Source of the DNA: Patiria miniata
Taxonomy: Eukaryota > Echinodermata > Asteroidea > Valvatida > Asterinidae
Assembly: GCF_015706575.1 (NCBI RefSeq)
Contig: NW_024037074.1
Coordinates: forward strand, 27,703,334 to 27,767,333
Direction: 5' to 3'
Length of the DNA: 64,000 bases
Positions 41,571 through 52,960 of this stretch are shown here, in pieces. Positions within the stretch are counted from its first letter, which is position 1. Each line of letters opens with the position of its first letter. Under the pieces are notes generated by a model, which worked only from the letters and a program-made list of their open reading frames with translations, made no database searches and was not told the origin of the DNA. Both the position numbers and the translations under genes were made by a program.

Positions 41571-44549
41571 TCAATTGTGAGGTTCTCTAAAGATATGAGT
41601 AATGAATCCATACTTATCGCCACAGTTACGACCACAGGTATGGCATTCAAATGGATCGTTACGACCGTGCCAGCCCATGTGAATAGTATGCATGACCATA
41701 TCCAGGAATATTATACCGCAATGGGTGCATTTCAGATTGCTCGAGGTTTTGGACAGGCAATCAGCACACTTCTGGTCAGATGCCATTTCTTTCTTAGAAG
41801 CCGGGGAAGGCATAGTTTGCCCTTTGCCCTCTTTGGCTTGATGCGTGGGGGTCTTGCTTGGGTTGTGAGAGGCCGATACGCTGGTGTGAACGGACCCTTC
41901 CGAGCTGAGAGTGCTCGGAGGACGGTCTTCTGCAATCTGACTGCTGTCTGGCTGAGAGATTTCCACCCGCATGTTACCAACAACCGGCTGTTTAGAAGGA
42001 GTAGGTCTGTTCGGACTGGCTGCAGCTGGTGCTGGATACACATTCACTGGATGTGGCGGAGGGGTGGTATCCATGACATCTGGCTCATTGGGAACATCCT
42101 CCTGTGAATCGCCTTCCTCGTTGACGATGTCTTCGTCATCGGCTTGTACAGTTGCAGTGTAGTCCTCAAAAGCCAGACGCTTCCCCCGATGCTTGGTTAG
42201 GATGTGCTTCTTGATGTTGGACTTCTTGGTGAACCGGGTAGTACAGTACACACAACCATGCACACCTTTACCGAAGTGCTTCTCCATGTGCGTGTAGAGT
42301 TGAGTGAGGTATTTGGCTCTGAATGGGCATCTGATGCACTGGTACATCTGGGCATTGTTATGATGCTGCATGTGGGCCTTCAGGACAGCTTGTGAAGAGA
42401 AAAGCTTCCCGCACTTCTTACAGTCAAAGGGAACAATGTTCAGGTGCTTGCACATGTGCCGAACGTACGAGTTACCTTGAGTAAAGCTCTGGCCACACTT
42501 GTTACAAGTCATTGTTTTGGGCAGTGCACGTTTCTTGGCTGCCATTGACTGTCCAGTGGTTTTGTCCTCCTGCAGGCCTTCTTGCTGTCCCTTCCCTCTA
42601 CCACCTGCTAATTTGTCCGCTAACAGTTTGTCCGCAAGCTTTGGCAATCTGATTTTTAGCTTGAGTCTGTTACTCTGTTTAGCCGCGGCTGCCAGAGCCT
42701 CTTTGGAGATAGCCTTGCTGTGAAAGGCGACCACGTGCCTTTTGAGGGCTTCCCCGATCTGAAACACCTTCTCACAGATGCCGCACTGAAAGCTGAACTT
42801 CTTGCGTTCGCGGTGGGCTCTCATGTGACCACAGAGGGAGGTCACTGCCAGAAAACACTTCCCGCAATTCCTGCACTTGTAGGGGTTCCCACTGGCGTTT
42901 GCATGAAGCAGTTTGATGTGGCCCAAGCACTTACAAAGGGCCGAGAATATTTTTCTGCACAAGGAGCACTCAAATCTTTTTTTCCCACTGGGCGCAGTGC
43001 CTTCTTTCAGATAATTGTACCCGACCATATTGGGCCCCGATTTCTGACAAATGGTACACTGGCATTGCTCAGCAACAAGCTTCACTTGTTTCTGAATACC
43101 ACTTGGGCCGGCAACGTCTGAATCATGTTCCATTCCCTCAGCAGCGCTTTCCTCTAAATCTTGCTCATCAACAGTGACGTCCTCCTCTTTTTGGTCCTGA
43201 ACCACACCATGTGTCATCTTGTGCAATTGCAACAGGTTTTTTCTAGCAAAGGCCCTACCGCACTGATTGCATGTAAAAGGCCGGTTACTCTCTTGGGACG
43301 GTGACTGGGAGGGACTCACTCTCGCATTACTTCCGCTACTTTCAGAGACTTCTGTGGGAAGCTTTTCCCCCTTGTGGATTGTAATGATGTGATTAAACAG
43401 ATGGTTTTTCTGAATGAAATTGCGTTCACAGTACTTACAATCAAAAGGCCGTTCATTGGTATGTTTGCGCAAGTGCTTTTGAACATCTCTACTACTCACT
43501 GCCGTATAATCGCAGTGTGGACAAGTGGCCATTTTGTTTGGCTCATGTACTTTACGGCGATGGTACCACAGTCCACTTGAAGAGGCCCCAACAAAGTCAC
43601 AGTCGTCGCAAGGGAATCCAACACCACCTGGTCTAACTTCATAGGAACCGTCACCACCCCCAAGCCTGCCAGGGCTCGGGCCTCTCTCAAGCATCTGTCT
43701 CAGGCTCGGCGGTGATTCGTCATTGCCATTTGCAGAGCCTCTGTTCTCAATGTCGACATCACCTTCACTGCTGGGTCTACTACCCGATCCCATCTCGCCG
43801 TGAGACAGCATGATATTTTCATCGTCATGATCCACCCACGTGCCTTCCTCTGGCTCTAAATCCCCCTCCGGTTCCCCATCTGATAACGCCTCTGACTTGA
43901 TGATAAGTTGTCCCGGTGTCAAATCATGCTTCTCTGGGGAAGGGGACTGACCTCCTTCATGGGATGGGGAGCCGTCATCTACAGGCATCTCCTCACCATC
44001 TACAGGTTCATCCATGGAAAGAGCGTGGTACTGCTCCATGTGGGCATAGTACCTCTGCTTATAGACAAACGTCAGGCCACATAGCTGGCAACAGTGCCAC
44101 TCTTTCTGCTTGTCTTCCTCGGTTGGGTGCACCTTCTTTTGGTGGTACCACATGCTGCCATGGCTTTTGCAAGTGAATTCGCACTCACTGCACTGAAATG
44201 TATTTCCAGTGGATTCATTACCACTACTGCCTTCAACGTGTCGCCCCTCTTCCATCATTGATAGCTCCTTATTGTGGACCTGAATACAGTGCTTCTCAAA
44301 GTTTTTCAATGTCTGGTAGGTCCGTCCGCAATCCCTGCACCTGAAATCCCGGGGCAGTTCACGAGGGTGCTGTTTAGAGTGCGCCCGGAAATCTTGCACG
44401 GATCTAGTCGCAAAATTACAGTGATCACAAGTGCGCCAGGGTCCTTCGTACTCTACACCGTGGCGTTTCTGGTGCTGGGCGAGATAGACAGGAGATGTAG
44501 CCGAGTATCCACAAAGGTGACAACTAAGCATAGCATCACCTCCACTCAT
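41571..44549 (-). CDS. Polydactyl C2H2 zinc-finger protein with Ikaros/Hunchback-type C-terminal dimerisation fingers (992 aa, one coding exon)
   Basis: Probable DNA-binding transcription factor of the nucleus. Eighteen C2H2 fingers are visible in five groups. Residues 10-175 hold five (Cys10/Cys13/His26/His30, then 41-61, 71-92, 120-141, 154-175). Residues 314-447 hold four, with one TNERPF linker. Residues 528-610 hold three, and 682-787 hold four. The last pair is Cys941/944-His957/961 and Cys969/972-His985/991. This pair (FLDMVMHTIHMGWHGRNDPF, then CHTCGRN...HIFREPH) is the signature of the dimerisation fingers of Ikaros and Hunchback proteins. Acidic Ser/Pro-rich linkers separate the groups; IKSE at 217-220 is a SUMO-acceptor consensus. 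Fingers 4 and 6 resemble each other (WYH..KVH). The ATG at 44549 is chosen because the open frame above it has only a GTG and then an in-frame TGA. It is not a textbook IKZF, which has about six fingers, so I give no symbol. Confidence 0.95.
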   Translation of the reverse strand: MSGGDAMLSCHLCGYSATSPVYLAQHQKRHGVEYEGPWRTCDHCNFATRSVQDFRAHSKQHPRELPRDFRCRDCGRTYQTLKNFEKHCIQVHNKELSMMEEGRHVEGSSGNESTGNTFQCSECEFTCKSHGSMWYHQKKVHPTEEDKQKEWHCCQLCGLTFVYKQRYYAHMEQYHALSMDEPVDGEEMPVDDGSPSHEGGQSPSPEKHDLTPGQLIIKSEALSDGEPEGDLEPEEGTWVDHDDENIMLSHGEMGSGSRPSSEGDVDIENRGSANGNDESPPSLRQMLERGPSPGRLGGGDGSYEVRPGGVGFPCDDCDFVGASSSGLWYHRRKVHEPNKMATCPHCDYTAVSSRDVQKHLRKHTNERPFDCKYCERNFIQKNHLFNHIITIHKGEKLPTEVSESSGSNARVSPSQSPSQESNRPFTCNQCGRAFARKNLLQLHKMTHGVVQDQKEEDVTVDEQDLEESAAEGMEHDSDVAGPSGIQKQVKLVAEQCQCTICQKSGPNMVGYNYLKEGTAPSGKKRFECSLCRKIFSALCKCLGHIKLLHANASGNPYKCRNCGKCFLAVTSLCGHMRAHRERKKFSFQCGICEKVFQIGEALKRHVVAFHSKAISKEALAAAAKQSNRLKLKIRLPKLADKLLADKLAGGRGKGQQEGLQEDKTTGQSMAAKKRALPKTMTCNKCGQSFTQGNSYVRHMCKHLNIVPFDCKKCGKLFSSQAVLKAHMQHHNNAQMYQCIRCPFRAKYLTQLYTHMEKHFGKGVHGCVYCTTRFTKKSNIKKHILTKHRGKRLAFEDYTATVQADDEDIVNEEGDSQEDVPNEPDVMDTTPPPHPVNVYPAPAAASPNRPTPSKQPVVGNMRVEISQPDSSQIAEDRPPSTLSSEGSVHTSVSASHNPSKTPTHQAKEGKGQTMPSPASKKEMASDQKCADCLSKTSSNLKCTHCGIIFLDMVMHTIHMGWHGRNDPFECHTCGRNCGDKYGFITHIFREPHN

Positions 44550-44563
44550 AATGAGTGAGGGTC

Positions 44564-44604
44564 TCACTGCAGAAATCGGCTTGTCATTGATGAGAGGGCT
44601 TCAT
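44564..44604 (-). promoter_or_regulatory. Two short uORFs in the leader of the zinc-finger mRNA
   Basis: The exon starts at 44608 after a polypyrimidine tract and CCCTGCAG acceptor. uORF1 (44604-44584) encodes MKPSHQ. Its TGA overlaps the ATG of uORF2 (44587-44564, MTSRFLQ) as ATGA. uORF2 ends 14 nt before the main ATG. Such leaders often reduce or regulate main-frame translation (inference). Confidence 0.6.
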
Positions 44605-46565
44605 ACACCTGCAGGGAATAATAATAATTAAAAAAAGCGTAAAACAGCATGCTTACATATAATTTACCACAGAAATTCAGATCATTGTCGATAATTTATG
44701 GACAATTCGCCTTCTCAGGCATGCAGACTTGGGATCGTGGGTGTCACAACTGTCACCAGATCAATTTTGTTTGGCAGGGGTGGTGTTTTGACCACAAAAC
44801 AGTCAACATGTGTATCTGCATTATAAAAGTCAGCAAAGCATTCCAGGGGAAACATTTCGCCAACTTAGAGAAAAGACAATTAAAAGAAATGACTCCCCCC
44901 CCTCTCAATTTTTACCTCTGCAACCCTGTGAGTAGACTGGCCCCTGGACCATGTACATTGACACTGATGGGGCCAGTTAAGACACCCCCCCCCCTTTCAA
45001 CTTGAAAAATCTAGCACATAAATTCTGCTAGAAACAAGAGTACTTTAATTTTTCAATAAGAAAAAAAAAACTATTTCAACTTTACAAATTTAGCACTTTG
45101 CTAGAGCAATAGCAAAAAATCAAAGAGTCCTTTTCATGTAAACATTTAAAAAATACTTTGTTCAAAACTGAAGGAAAAAAGTGCAAATTTTTCATCTTAT
45201 TTAATTATTGAAAAGAATCAGATGAACTAACAATTTGGATTCAATTTTTAAACCATTTTTTAAATGTGTACATTGAGTAAGACCCAAATGTACACGCGGC
45301 CACTGGAGAAAAAAAAAGGTGGATTGTTCCTCATTCGAATATTCATGCTCAATGTATGTCGGTCCTGAAAAATCCCTTCTGGGCTTGATGTCGTCTGGAG
45401 CGTATTACATGTCAACCCCTGTGGTCCAACGGACGCTTGTCTTCGCGGAGATTCAAGCCTTGTGGAAACTGATCTGAGACCTGGCCATCATGTGTGCTGG
45501 GATTATTATGCCCAGTTAGTTTATGAAAATGAGTTGATCACACAGCTGCATTTGTGATATGCAATGACATTGCCAGGATTTATTTCTAGAGGGGGTGGGG
45601 AGGCCCTCTGCCTTGAAATAATATAGAAATTTGGGGCATTGTCTTTTTCCTCCCCCATCCCCTTGTTTTGGTGGGGGGTGTTTTGAATTTTAATCTATTA
45701 ATTTTTTTTTTGGTGGGGGGGTAGGAGAACCACACAGATTGCAAGTCAAATGTAACTTACTGGTAGATATTTTACTCAAGACAGATGAGTTATGTAGCTC
45801 ACACGTGTATGCAGCTATGAAGATCTCAAGAGGGCGACAGTGTCCTGTATTGTTAAATGAAACACAAAGAGAGAAAAAAAAGGATGAATAAAAAATAAAT
45901 AAACACATGTAAGGCATTCACTCATGAATAAATTCTGTCTCCTGACTGGCCAGGAGTGAGTCACATGGCATTTGCTAAAATTATCTTGCCAACTTGCTGC
46001 CATATGCCTACATGTACACTGGGTAAAAAGAATCTGAAAACAGTAGGCCTACCGGTATATTTATCACAAATTAACCAGATACCTCTCAAAATCAAGCAAG
46101 AATCTGTGGGTGAGGTGTTCAGACCAGTACAACTACAAACATGATGCATACCGGGTAGATTGCTTTAACTTGTGGTGTAGAGCAAACTACCGGTATAGCT
46201 CCCCTCTGTGATCCATGGAGCATTCCAATTGCAGAACGTTTAACTTTTGTTTACAACTTTTATAAAAGATTCCATCAACCATGTCATCTTTCATTCTTGC
46301 GAAGGTGAAATCTCAATTTTGATGCAGATTTTCAAATTAATTCTAATCGATTCCAGAGCGGAATCGCCAAATGCCAAACATACATAAACACCATAATGTC
46401 AATTGTTACAATGCATGTAAATTGCAAAACTCTACTGCGTAAAAAAAGGTTCATCAGCTGAATTTTTCTTAGGAACACGATTTGTGCAACTTTCTAATCA
46501 GGTTTTGAAATGTGTTTTGACATCCCTTTTTTTGTTTGTTTTTTATGAAAAGTGCACTTCTTTAA

Positions 46566-47087
46566 AGGGAATGTACATTATTGGCTTTCGCTGTAATTTT
46601 CAGAAATAAACTATTTGGGGGGTAGGCCTATTAGATCAAATATTGTTACACTGACATGTTGAAGTTTTGTGTTCGAAAATGCTGGAAAACCAAGAAAAAC
46701 AAAAAAGTTCAAGTAGTCTGGTTCCCTGACTCCACTAAAGATGAGATGGATTAAAAATGCCGGAAAATTGTAAGGTAAGGGAACCAGTCTAGCTGGCCTG
46801 CACCTGTTCGTTGAACATGGAACCAATAGCAAACAAAATTTGTACTGAAAAAAAAACCGGTACATTTGGATCAGTAGTTGAAAAACAGTTTTTCCAATGG
46901 TGGTCGGCCGAACACCGTTGGAAATACAATGTATATACAAAAGTACCATTTTTCTTGAAAATGACTTCACACCAGGTGCCCTAATTCTACAGGATGCTTT
47001 AGACTGTCATTTACCAACATCCTAGTATTATTTCGTAACAACTTGGTAGTTTTATTTTTTGATGTTTGCAAATCTTGTATTTTCCCT
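46566..47087. mobile_element. TTAA-flanked MITE, copy 2
   Basis: 522 bp between TTAA at 46562-46565 and 47088-47091. The ends are AGGGAATGTACATTATTGGC and the inverse of AGGGAAAATACAAGATTTGC. It shares long blocks with the 4901 copy, e.g. TTTTCAGAAATAAA, ATGCTGGAAAA, GGTTCCCTGAC, TTTTTCTTGAAAATG and CAGGATGCTTTAGACTGTCA. The internal hairpin (CCAATGGTGG...CACCGTTGG) is partly decayed. Confidence 0.87.
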
Positions 47088-50000
47088 TTAAACATTAACA
47101 AAAATTCCGTGCTTTTCGGGACATCTGAGGGTTCCTGAGTTCAAAGAAACACATTTTAAGCAACTTTCTACTCCTACTATATGTAAATGTATGAAACTAT
47201 TTGACATCCTTTTCGGTTTATTTGATTGAAAAGTGCACTTCTTTAAACAATTAGAATTGTCCATACTTTTCAGTACAACTGAGGGCGCTGTTGCTGTGAT
47301 GTCATTTCAGGAAGATCCCATTCAGTTTAGGGGTTTATGTTCAAATTGTGCACCCAAAACCAAAAATTTGCTCATCGAAAACATTTGTGAGAAAAGTTTG
47401 CTCATTTATTTATTGCCATCAGACACGACAACGAATTACCAAAGAAAAAAAAAATTTACAGCAGCAAAATATCAAAAATTCTGGCAACTTTTGGTGCTGT
47501 AATTTCTGCCTAAAATGTCATCACACTTTTGCTCATGAATAAGGAAATCTGCATTATAAGCATTAAAACCAAACATGCCAAACAGGCACCAAAAACATTG
47601 TTCCCTCGAAAATGGCAAATCAAAAATTTAAAATAAGGTTATAAGGGACACGCACACATTTACATTTTCAAGGATTGCATTTTAAAAAAAAATTACATTT
47701 AATCCTGCCCTCTTATGGTTACAACATGCCCACTACACACACTTAAAAAAAAACCCAGCAATTGTCTATAAGACATCTTTGCTGTAGATAAGTAATGCAA
47801 ATTAAAAAAATGCAAAGTAAGGTGAAAATCTTCCTCTATTTTTCCCTAGATGCACTATGCACTAGATACCGGTACGTACAATGTACAGTACTTCATATAA
47901 TTGCAGTGCCCACTCAATAAAATACCAATTTATCAAATTTGTTCCTGCATACAGGCGTCCAGTGATGTATTGTTGACAACCAATTATTTTTTTTACACAC
48001 TGGACCGAAATATAACATGGCTGTGGACAGCGTATAATTCTGCATGCATTGTTCACTTTACACCAGCAGTGTACATTGTACACACAAATTACACAGAGAG
48101 TTGAAGATGAGATACATACACCGCATGCTAGTACTGCGAGTACAATGGTCAAATCATCTTTTGCTCAGCCCTTGAAAACAGAAACTATGCAGGGGTTGGG
48201 ATGCTGAAATTCTGGGTGTTTATGTTTTTGTTTAATTACTCCTTTTACATAGTTGGTCATGGTCAATGCTGTGTTTTTCTGTTGCTATGTGTGAGCTACT
48301 GTACAACTTGATGCACACAAAATTACTTAACAAAAATTTAACAAATGCATTTCTGGAAAAAAGTATTTCTGCTCTTATTCATTTCATATCCATGATAATA
48401 TTCCCAGTCACTGGTATTCTAAGATGTTTGAATTCACAACTGTACAGGTTTAAAAGCACCAAGATTGCAGCATTCCACTAAATTACGAATTTTTTTTCAT
48501 GGAAATTTAATTATGTTGTTTTCAAATGATTTTGATTGTCGCGTTTGATTCTCATGATTCTCTGGGATGGGACTTACATACATACAGATTTTGGAGTTGC
48601 CCAACAAACTTTACCCTAAGGCCAAAAAAAAAGTCCCCAGTTTCTGGTATGGAGCTTGCCCCAAAAGTGGTGCGGCGAAGTGGCATTTTCTTCTTTTAAA
48701 ATTTTTTTCTTCTTCAAATGTCGGCTGATGACTGTAAATGGTGCCCGACTAAATAAAGCTTATACTCGATCGTAACCCCATCTTTAAAAACACGTTAAAA
48801 TTGTGCAGCAGCAGGATTCCAGTCAAACCAGTGAGTCTGGCAGTTTTGAGACATCATCTTACATTGAAAAAAACTCTTTCCCATTTTGCCGACGCGCATG
48901 GCTACGGCGACACATACCAGAAACCAGAGTACCCTACTCACAGAATTCTTAACTCAAATGTGATTTTCAAATGTGACTATTATTAAGAAATGTAAATTAA
49001 CCTGCGAAGCATATTGGTGCTTTAAAATGCCAGAATGCATTCCTCCACATTTTAAATTGTTGCAAGTTAACACAACACTGACACACTCACTATTTTCTTC
49101 CTCCATGCAGCAACAAAATATGCTTTTATAACATTAAAAAAGGAAGTATTTTGTCCAGTGTACAAGTTGTGATGGGAAAAGGGGAGATTTCAAAATCCAA
49201 TTATGCTATTTTTATTAAACCATAACAGGAAGTTCTCATCCAGCTCAAAGTCATGCCAACAAAAAGGGATGAGTGATCATGAGGTGCCACATGAAATGCA
49301 CTATAGTTTGCAGGATTCAATGACCACTGGGCCTTTACAAAACCACTCCAAAGCTGTAATGTTGAAAAAAAATGGATGTGAACTATACATGCTATACATG
49401 TACAAAGAAGGTGCTACTTGTAGCAAGTGAATTACAATCTGAAACCAATGAACAAATTGGGGGATGTTCCAGTTGCTTTCTTTAGCCTGTGTCACACAAA
49501 AAAGGAAGGCTCAATATTTTTAAAGGTTAGTTTTGAATATCCAGTTTCCTAACTCAAACCCGAATAAATGAATTCAAAACGAATTTTTAAAAATCTGAAT
49601 TTAAATCCCACCACTACAGTATTTATTGTGAACTACCGGTACGTGTACCTGAGGTTACTGGGTACATTAATTTTGTTCTCCAAGGCAATTAGGCAAACCA
49701 CAAAAATAAAGTGCAAGCATTAAAAAATAGCAGGTTTGATGCCAAAATACTGTGCAACAAATTAACAGCTTTTTCCATCACTGCAAGGTTGAACTTGAAT
49801 GTACATGTACCGGTATGTTTACATTGTCCTACTACATTGCATGTATACATGTAGGTATCCTCAACTGAAGTGTACCTAAGGTCCTAAGTTCCCTCTCATT
49901 CCCATGTTATGAGTCATGATCCTTCAAATCTGCCAAAAGTGCATATTTGCCAAGTGGATTCAGCCATCTGGTTAAAGTTCAGCAAAAGACACACATGTGG

Positions 50001-51504
50001 CAGTCTTGGGGAACAACCTGGAAAACCACAAGTGACATCATCCTTGCCATTTTCCTCCTAGAGCTTGATTGGTTCCTACATGACAGACATCCTGTTGAGG
50101 AGTGGTGGGAACCAGGCTACGCCTGTACAGTGTGGTTGTGGTATTTAATTTGGACAGGCATGTAGTACAGTACATGTGTCTCACACCTCATAACACATTT
50201 ATGAATGCGCTTCTTTCAATAGCCAACCTTCCAATGCATCGGAGCACTACAAGCAGCTTCACCATGCAATAGACCTATTATTACAATTATTGTGAAGTGT
50301 GTTACTTGGACTGCATGAAAATTTTAACTCGGGATAGAAATGCACTGCCCGATCTCAGTTCAAGGCCGAATGCACATGTAGCACCCAGATGGTTAATACA
50401 GTTAAGAAAATTTCACATGACACAGTACAGTGCTGTAGCATGCATAATGGACATGATCCAGTGTCCCAAATTACATCGCTTTAATAGCTGCTTGTGTACA
50501 AAGTCTATGAGGAGTCATGAACAAGTTCAAAGAAATTACTGTATGAAATATTCAACAGACCCAAAAGTGTTCTTAGATTTGGATTTGAGTTTCCTCATGT
50601 AGCTGGTCCCTTACAAGCACAGTCAAACAGCCGCAACGGTAGCTCTACCTTTTCTAGTATTTACAAGTTCAATCAAATCCAGTTTAGGGAACTTCAGCAG
50701 TGCTACTTCACAAGTGCGGCGGCTTTGTCATGCCCTAGGGACCGGCTGTATTAGGGCTGAGGGGAGCACCCAATCCAGTCTTGGACTAACACAAGACAGT
50801 GACAAAAAGTGGCCTCAGGATGTACTGCACATTACCCTGAATGCAACATTCCTTCCAAATTGGATTACATTTTTTTCTCTGAAATGATGGGTTCCTGATA
50901 ACTTGGGCTGCTGTGTCATGGCCAGGATTGAAAACACTAGGTAGGCTACCGTCGGTATTTATGAAGGCCTACATGTAGTCTCTAAATCCAAAACAATTAA
51001 TATGTTTGATTTCCTCATCTTGGCAATGAACTGTAGTTTACCCATGGCGGAAGGGGAAAGAATGTAGTATCAGGATGCCATGGACATGGTTGAGTACAAA
51101 GTCAATGGGAAAAGTCATGAAAATATTCAAAACACCGGTATTATGTACCTGGTAGCCCAAAATTCATGTTTTCTTTCCCAGAAATCCACTTGTGTATGAC
51201 TGACTAGTACCACTGAGATACATGTATTTGTTCAGTAATGCACACATGTATGTAATGTATCAATTCCCCCCCCCCCCCCACCCCCAAGTGCTGCCTGAAG
51301 TCTTATGTCTGGTTTGGTCACGTTTTTCAAGCCACAGCGTGGGGATTTCAGCCACTCACTAATGCTTTTAAAATTGGTGCACTTCCGGTACTGCGGTAGA
51401 TTGACAGGCAACCAATTTCAGATGCCCCAAACAATGTACATGTACCGGTATGTTGGGCCATGGAGCTATAGCTCCATGGTTTGACATTGTCACTTAAATT
51501 TTGC

Positions 51505-52195
51505 AGAAAGAATGTCGCATCCAAACGCCACTTTCAATGAAGGTCAGTCATTGCAAAAGTGTTGAAAAGACATACAAATCTGGGTGTGGGACTGAGAAAC
51601 ACTTCCAATTTTGTTATTTTGAAAATAATTTGAAAATGCACTCTAGATATTCTCTGTACACTTTATACACAACCGTGGCGTCTGGATACTACATGTACAT
51701 TCTTTCCAATTTTGCCACATGGGCAGGGATTTAGTCACTTCAAAGGTCACAATCCCCACATCTTGGGTGTGGCAGCCCAAGGAAGGGGGGGGGGGGAATT
51801 GATGCACTATAAAAAGGGGCGTCGGGCTACTACATTCTACCCTCTTGACATGCTTGAGTTTGACAACATTCTTTCCAAATTGGCATCCATTTGAAGAGTT
51901 TCCGTTCATACTAAATAATACAGAAACAATGTTGCATCCTGACACCACCTTTATCATATTATAAATTTTAATAATAGTATGTATCATCTCAATCAATGAA
52001 GGTCAGTCATTGCAAAATGTTGAACAAACATTAATTTGGGACGGAGCAACATTCTCAATTTTGTTAGGAAATACTTTGAAAATGTTCTTTACTCTCCATG
52101 TAGGCCTACTAAAGTACTATAGACGTTACAGTATACACAACCACTGAAGTAGCATTTGGATACTACATACATAGTACATGTACATTCTTTCCAAA
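51505..52195. repeat. Diverged local duplication (~400-bp period)
   Basis: Segments about 51505-51712 and 51915-52195 share, in order, GCAGAAAGAATGTCGCATCC-like, AATGAAGGTCAGTCATTGCA AAA, CAATTTTGTTA, TATACACAACC and TACATGTACATTCTTTCCAA. The copies differ by several indels. Non-coding. Confidence 0.75.
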
Positions 52196-52676
52196 AGTAA
52201 CAAACCTAGGCGGACATTGACAAACCATGAACATTTGATTTCCTCATCTTACATGTCTTAAGAACAGTCCGATCTGAGGTCTTCCCATTTGGGAAGGATT
52301 CATTCAGGACCCACCAGAAAGCCCATGTTATTTCAGAGTCAAAACACACAGGAGAAGACTACCCCTCCATGAACAGGAAGACAAGACGCCCAGCACTGAA
52401 ACTGCAGAAACCATGCAAACACGCTACACGAGGCCGCATGAAAAGCGCTAGGCCTCAACACAAAGACGTCTGCGTGAGCTGAAAGCATGCTCGTGGCTGT
52501 GCGCGAGTCAGCCTCTGAAACGAAGCCTCTGCGGGGACACATTCCATTTAAACCGCCTCCCAAATGACACGAAACCATTCGAAGGACGTTTACAAATCAT
52601 CCTTCCAAAATGCACCAAAGTAACCGCGAATTGTTCTTCTCCAAGGTGGTATGAACGAAAGTAATAAACTACTCAC

Positions 52677-52960
52677 CATCAAGATGTAAAATTGGTGGAA
52701 AGCAACCGAGTCTTTGCCGAAGGAAAGTGGAGAATTTCACGCACACCCTGGTCAACAGACAAAGACCTGACGCCTAGCGCTGCACACATTCAGACGACCG
52801 CTCTTGTTGTACATACATCCAAAGCCAGCTCAGCTTGATTCCGTATGAGTCCCTCAGCTCAGTTCTCAATGGCGCACAGAGTACACGATGCAAATGGCAT
52901 CGGAGCTGTCGAGCGTGCCTAGCGCGACGCGAGGTCGTATTTGATTCGCCAAGCCAGAAA
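52677..52960 (-). promoter_or_regulatory. Probable untranslated first exon and promoter of the zinc-finger gene
   Basis: On the minus strand a strong donor GATG/GTGAGTAG ends at 52677. Upstream lies a CpG-richer stretch up to about 53000 that contrasts with the AT-rich intron. No long open frame runs into the donor. The next good acceptor on this strand that precedes a recognised exon is at 44609. The transcription start is not resolved, and assignment to the zinc-finger gene is by position. Confidence 0.45.

Larger units (their letters stand above)
44609..52676 (-). other. Presumed 5' UTR intron of the zinc-finger gene
   Basis: Eight kb without any recognised coding exon, assuming the first exon near 52.7 kb belongs to this gene. 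Contains the second TTAA MITE (46566-47087), a GAATCTGTGGGTGAGGTGTT segment shared with 15306, many ACATGTA and ACCGGTA palindromes, a 22-bp perfect palindrome CCATGGAGCTA/TAGCTCCATGG at 51459-51480 and a diverged duplication at 51505-52195. Confidence 0.5.

Noticed and set aside
41577..44558. Many plus-strand open frames opposite the zinc-finger gene
   Set aside because: Antisense shadows of a long coding exon with no family similarity.
44550..44567. Six extra N-terminal codons on the zinc-finger frame
   Set aside because: The extension begins with GTG, not ATG, and an in-frame TGA lies just upstream.
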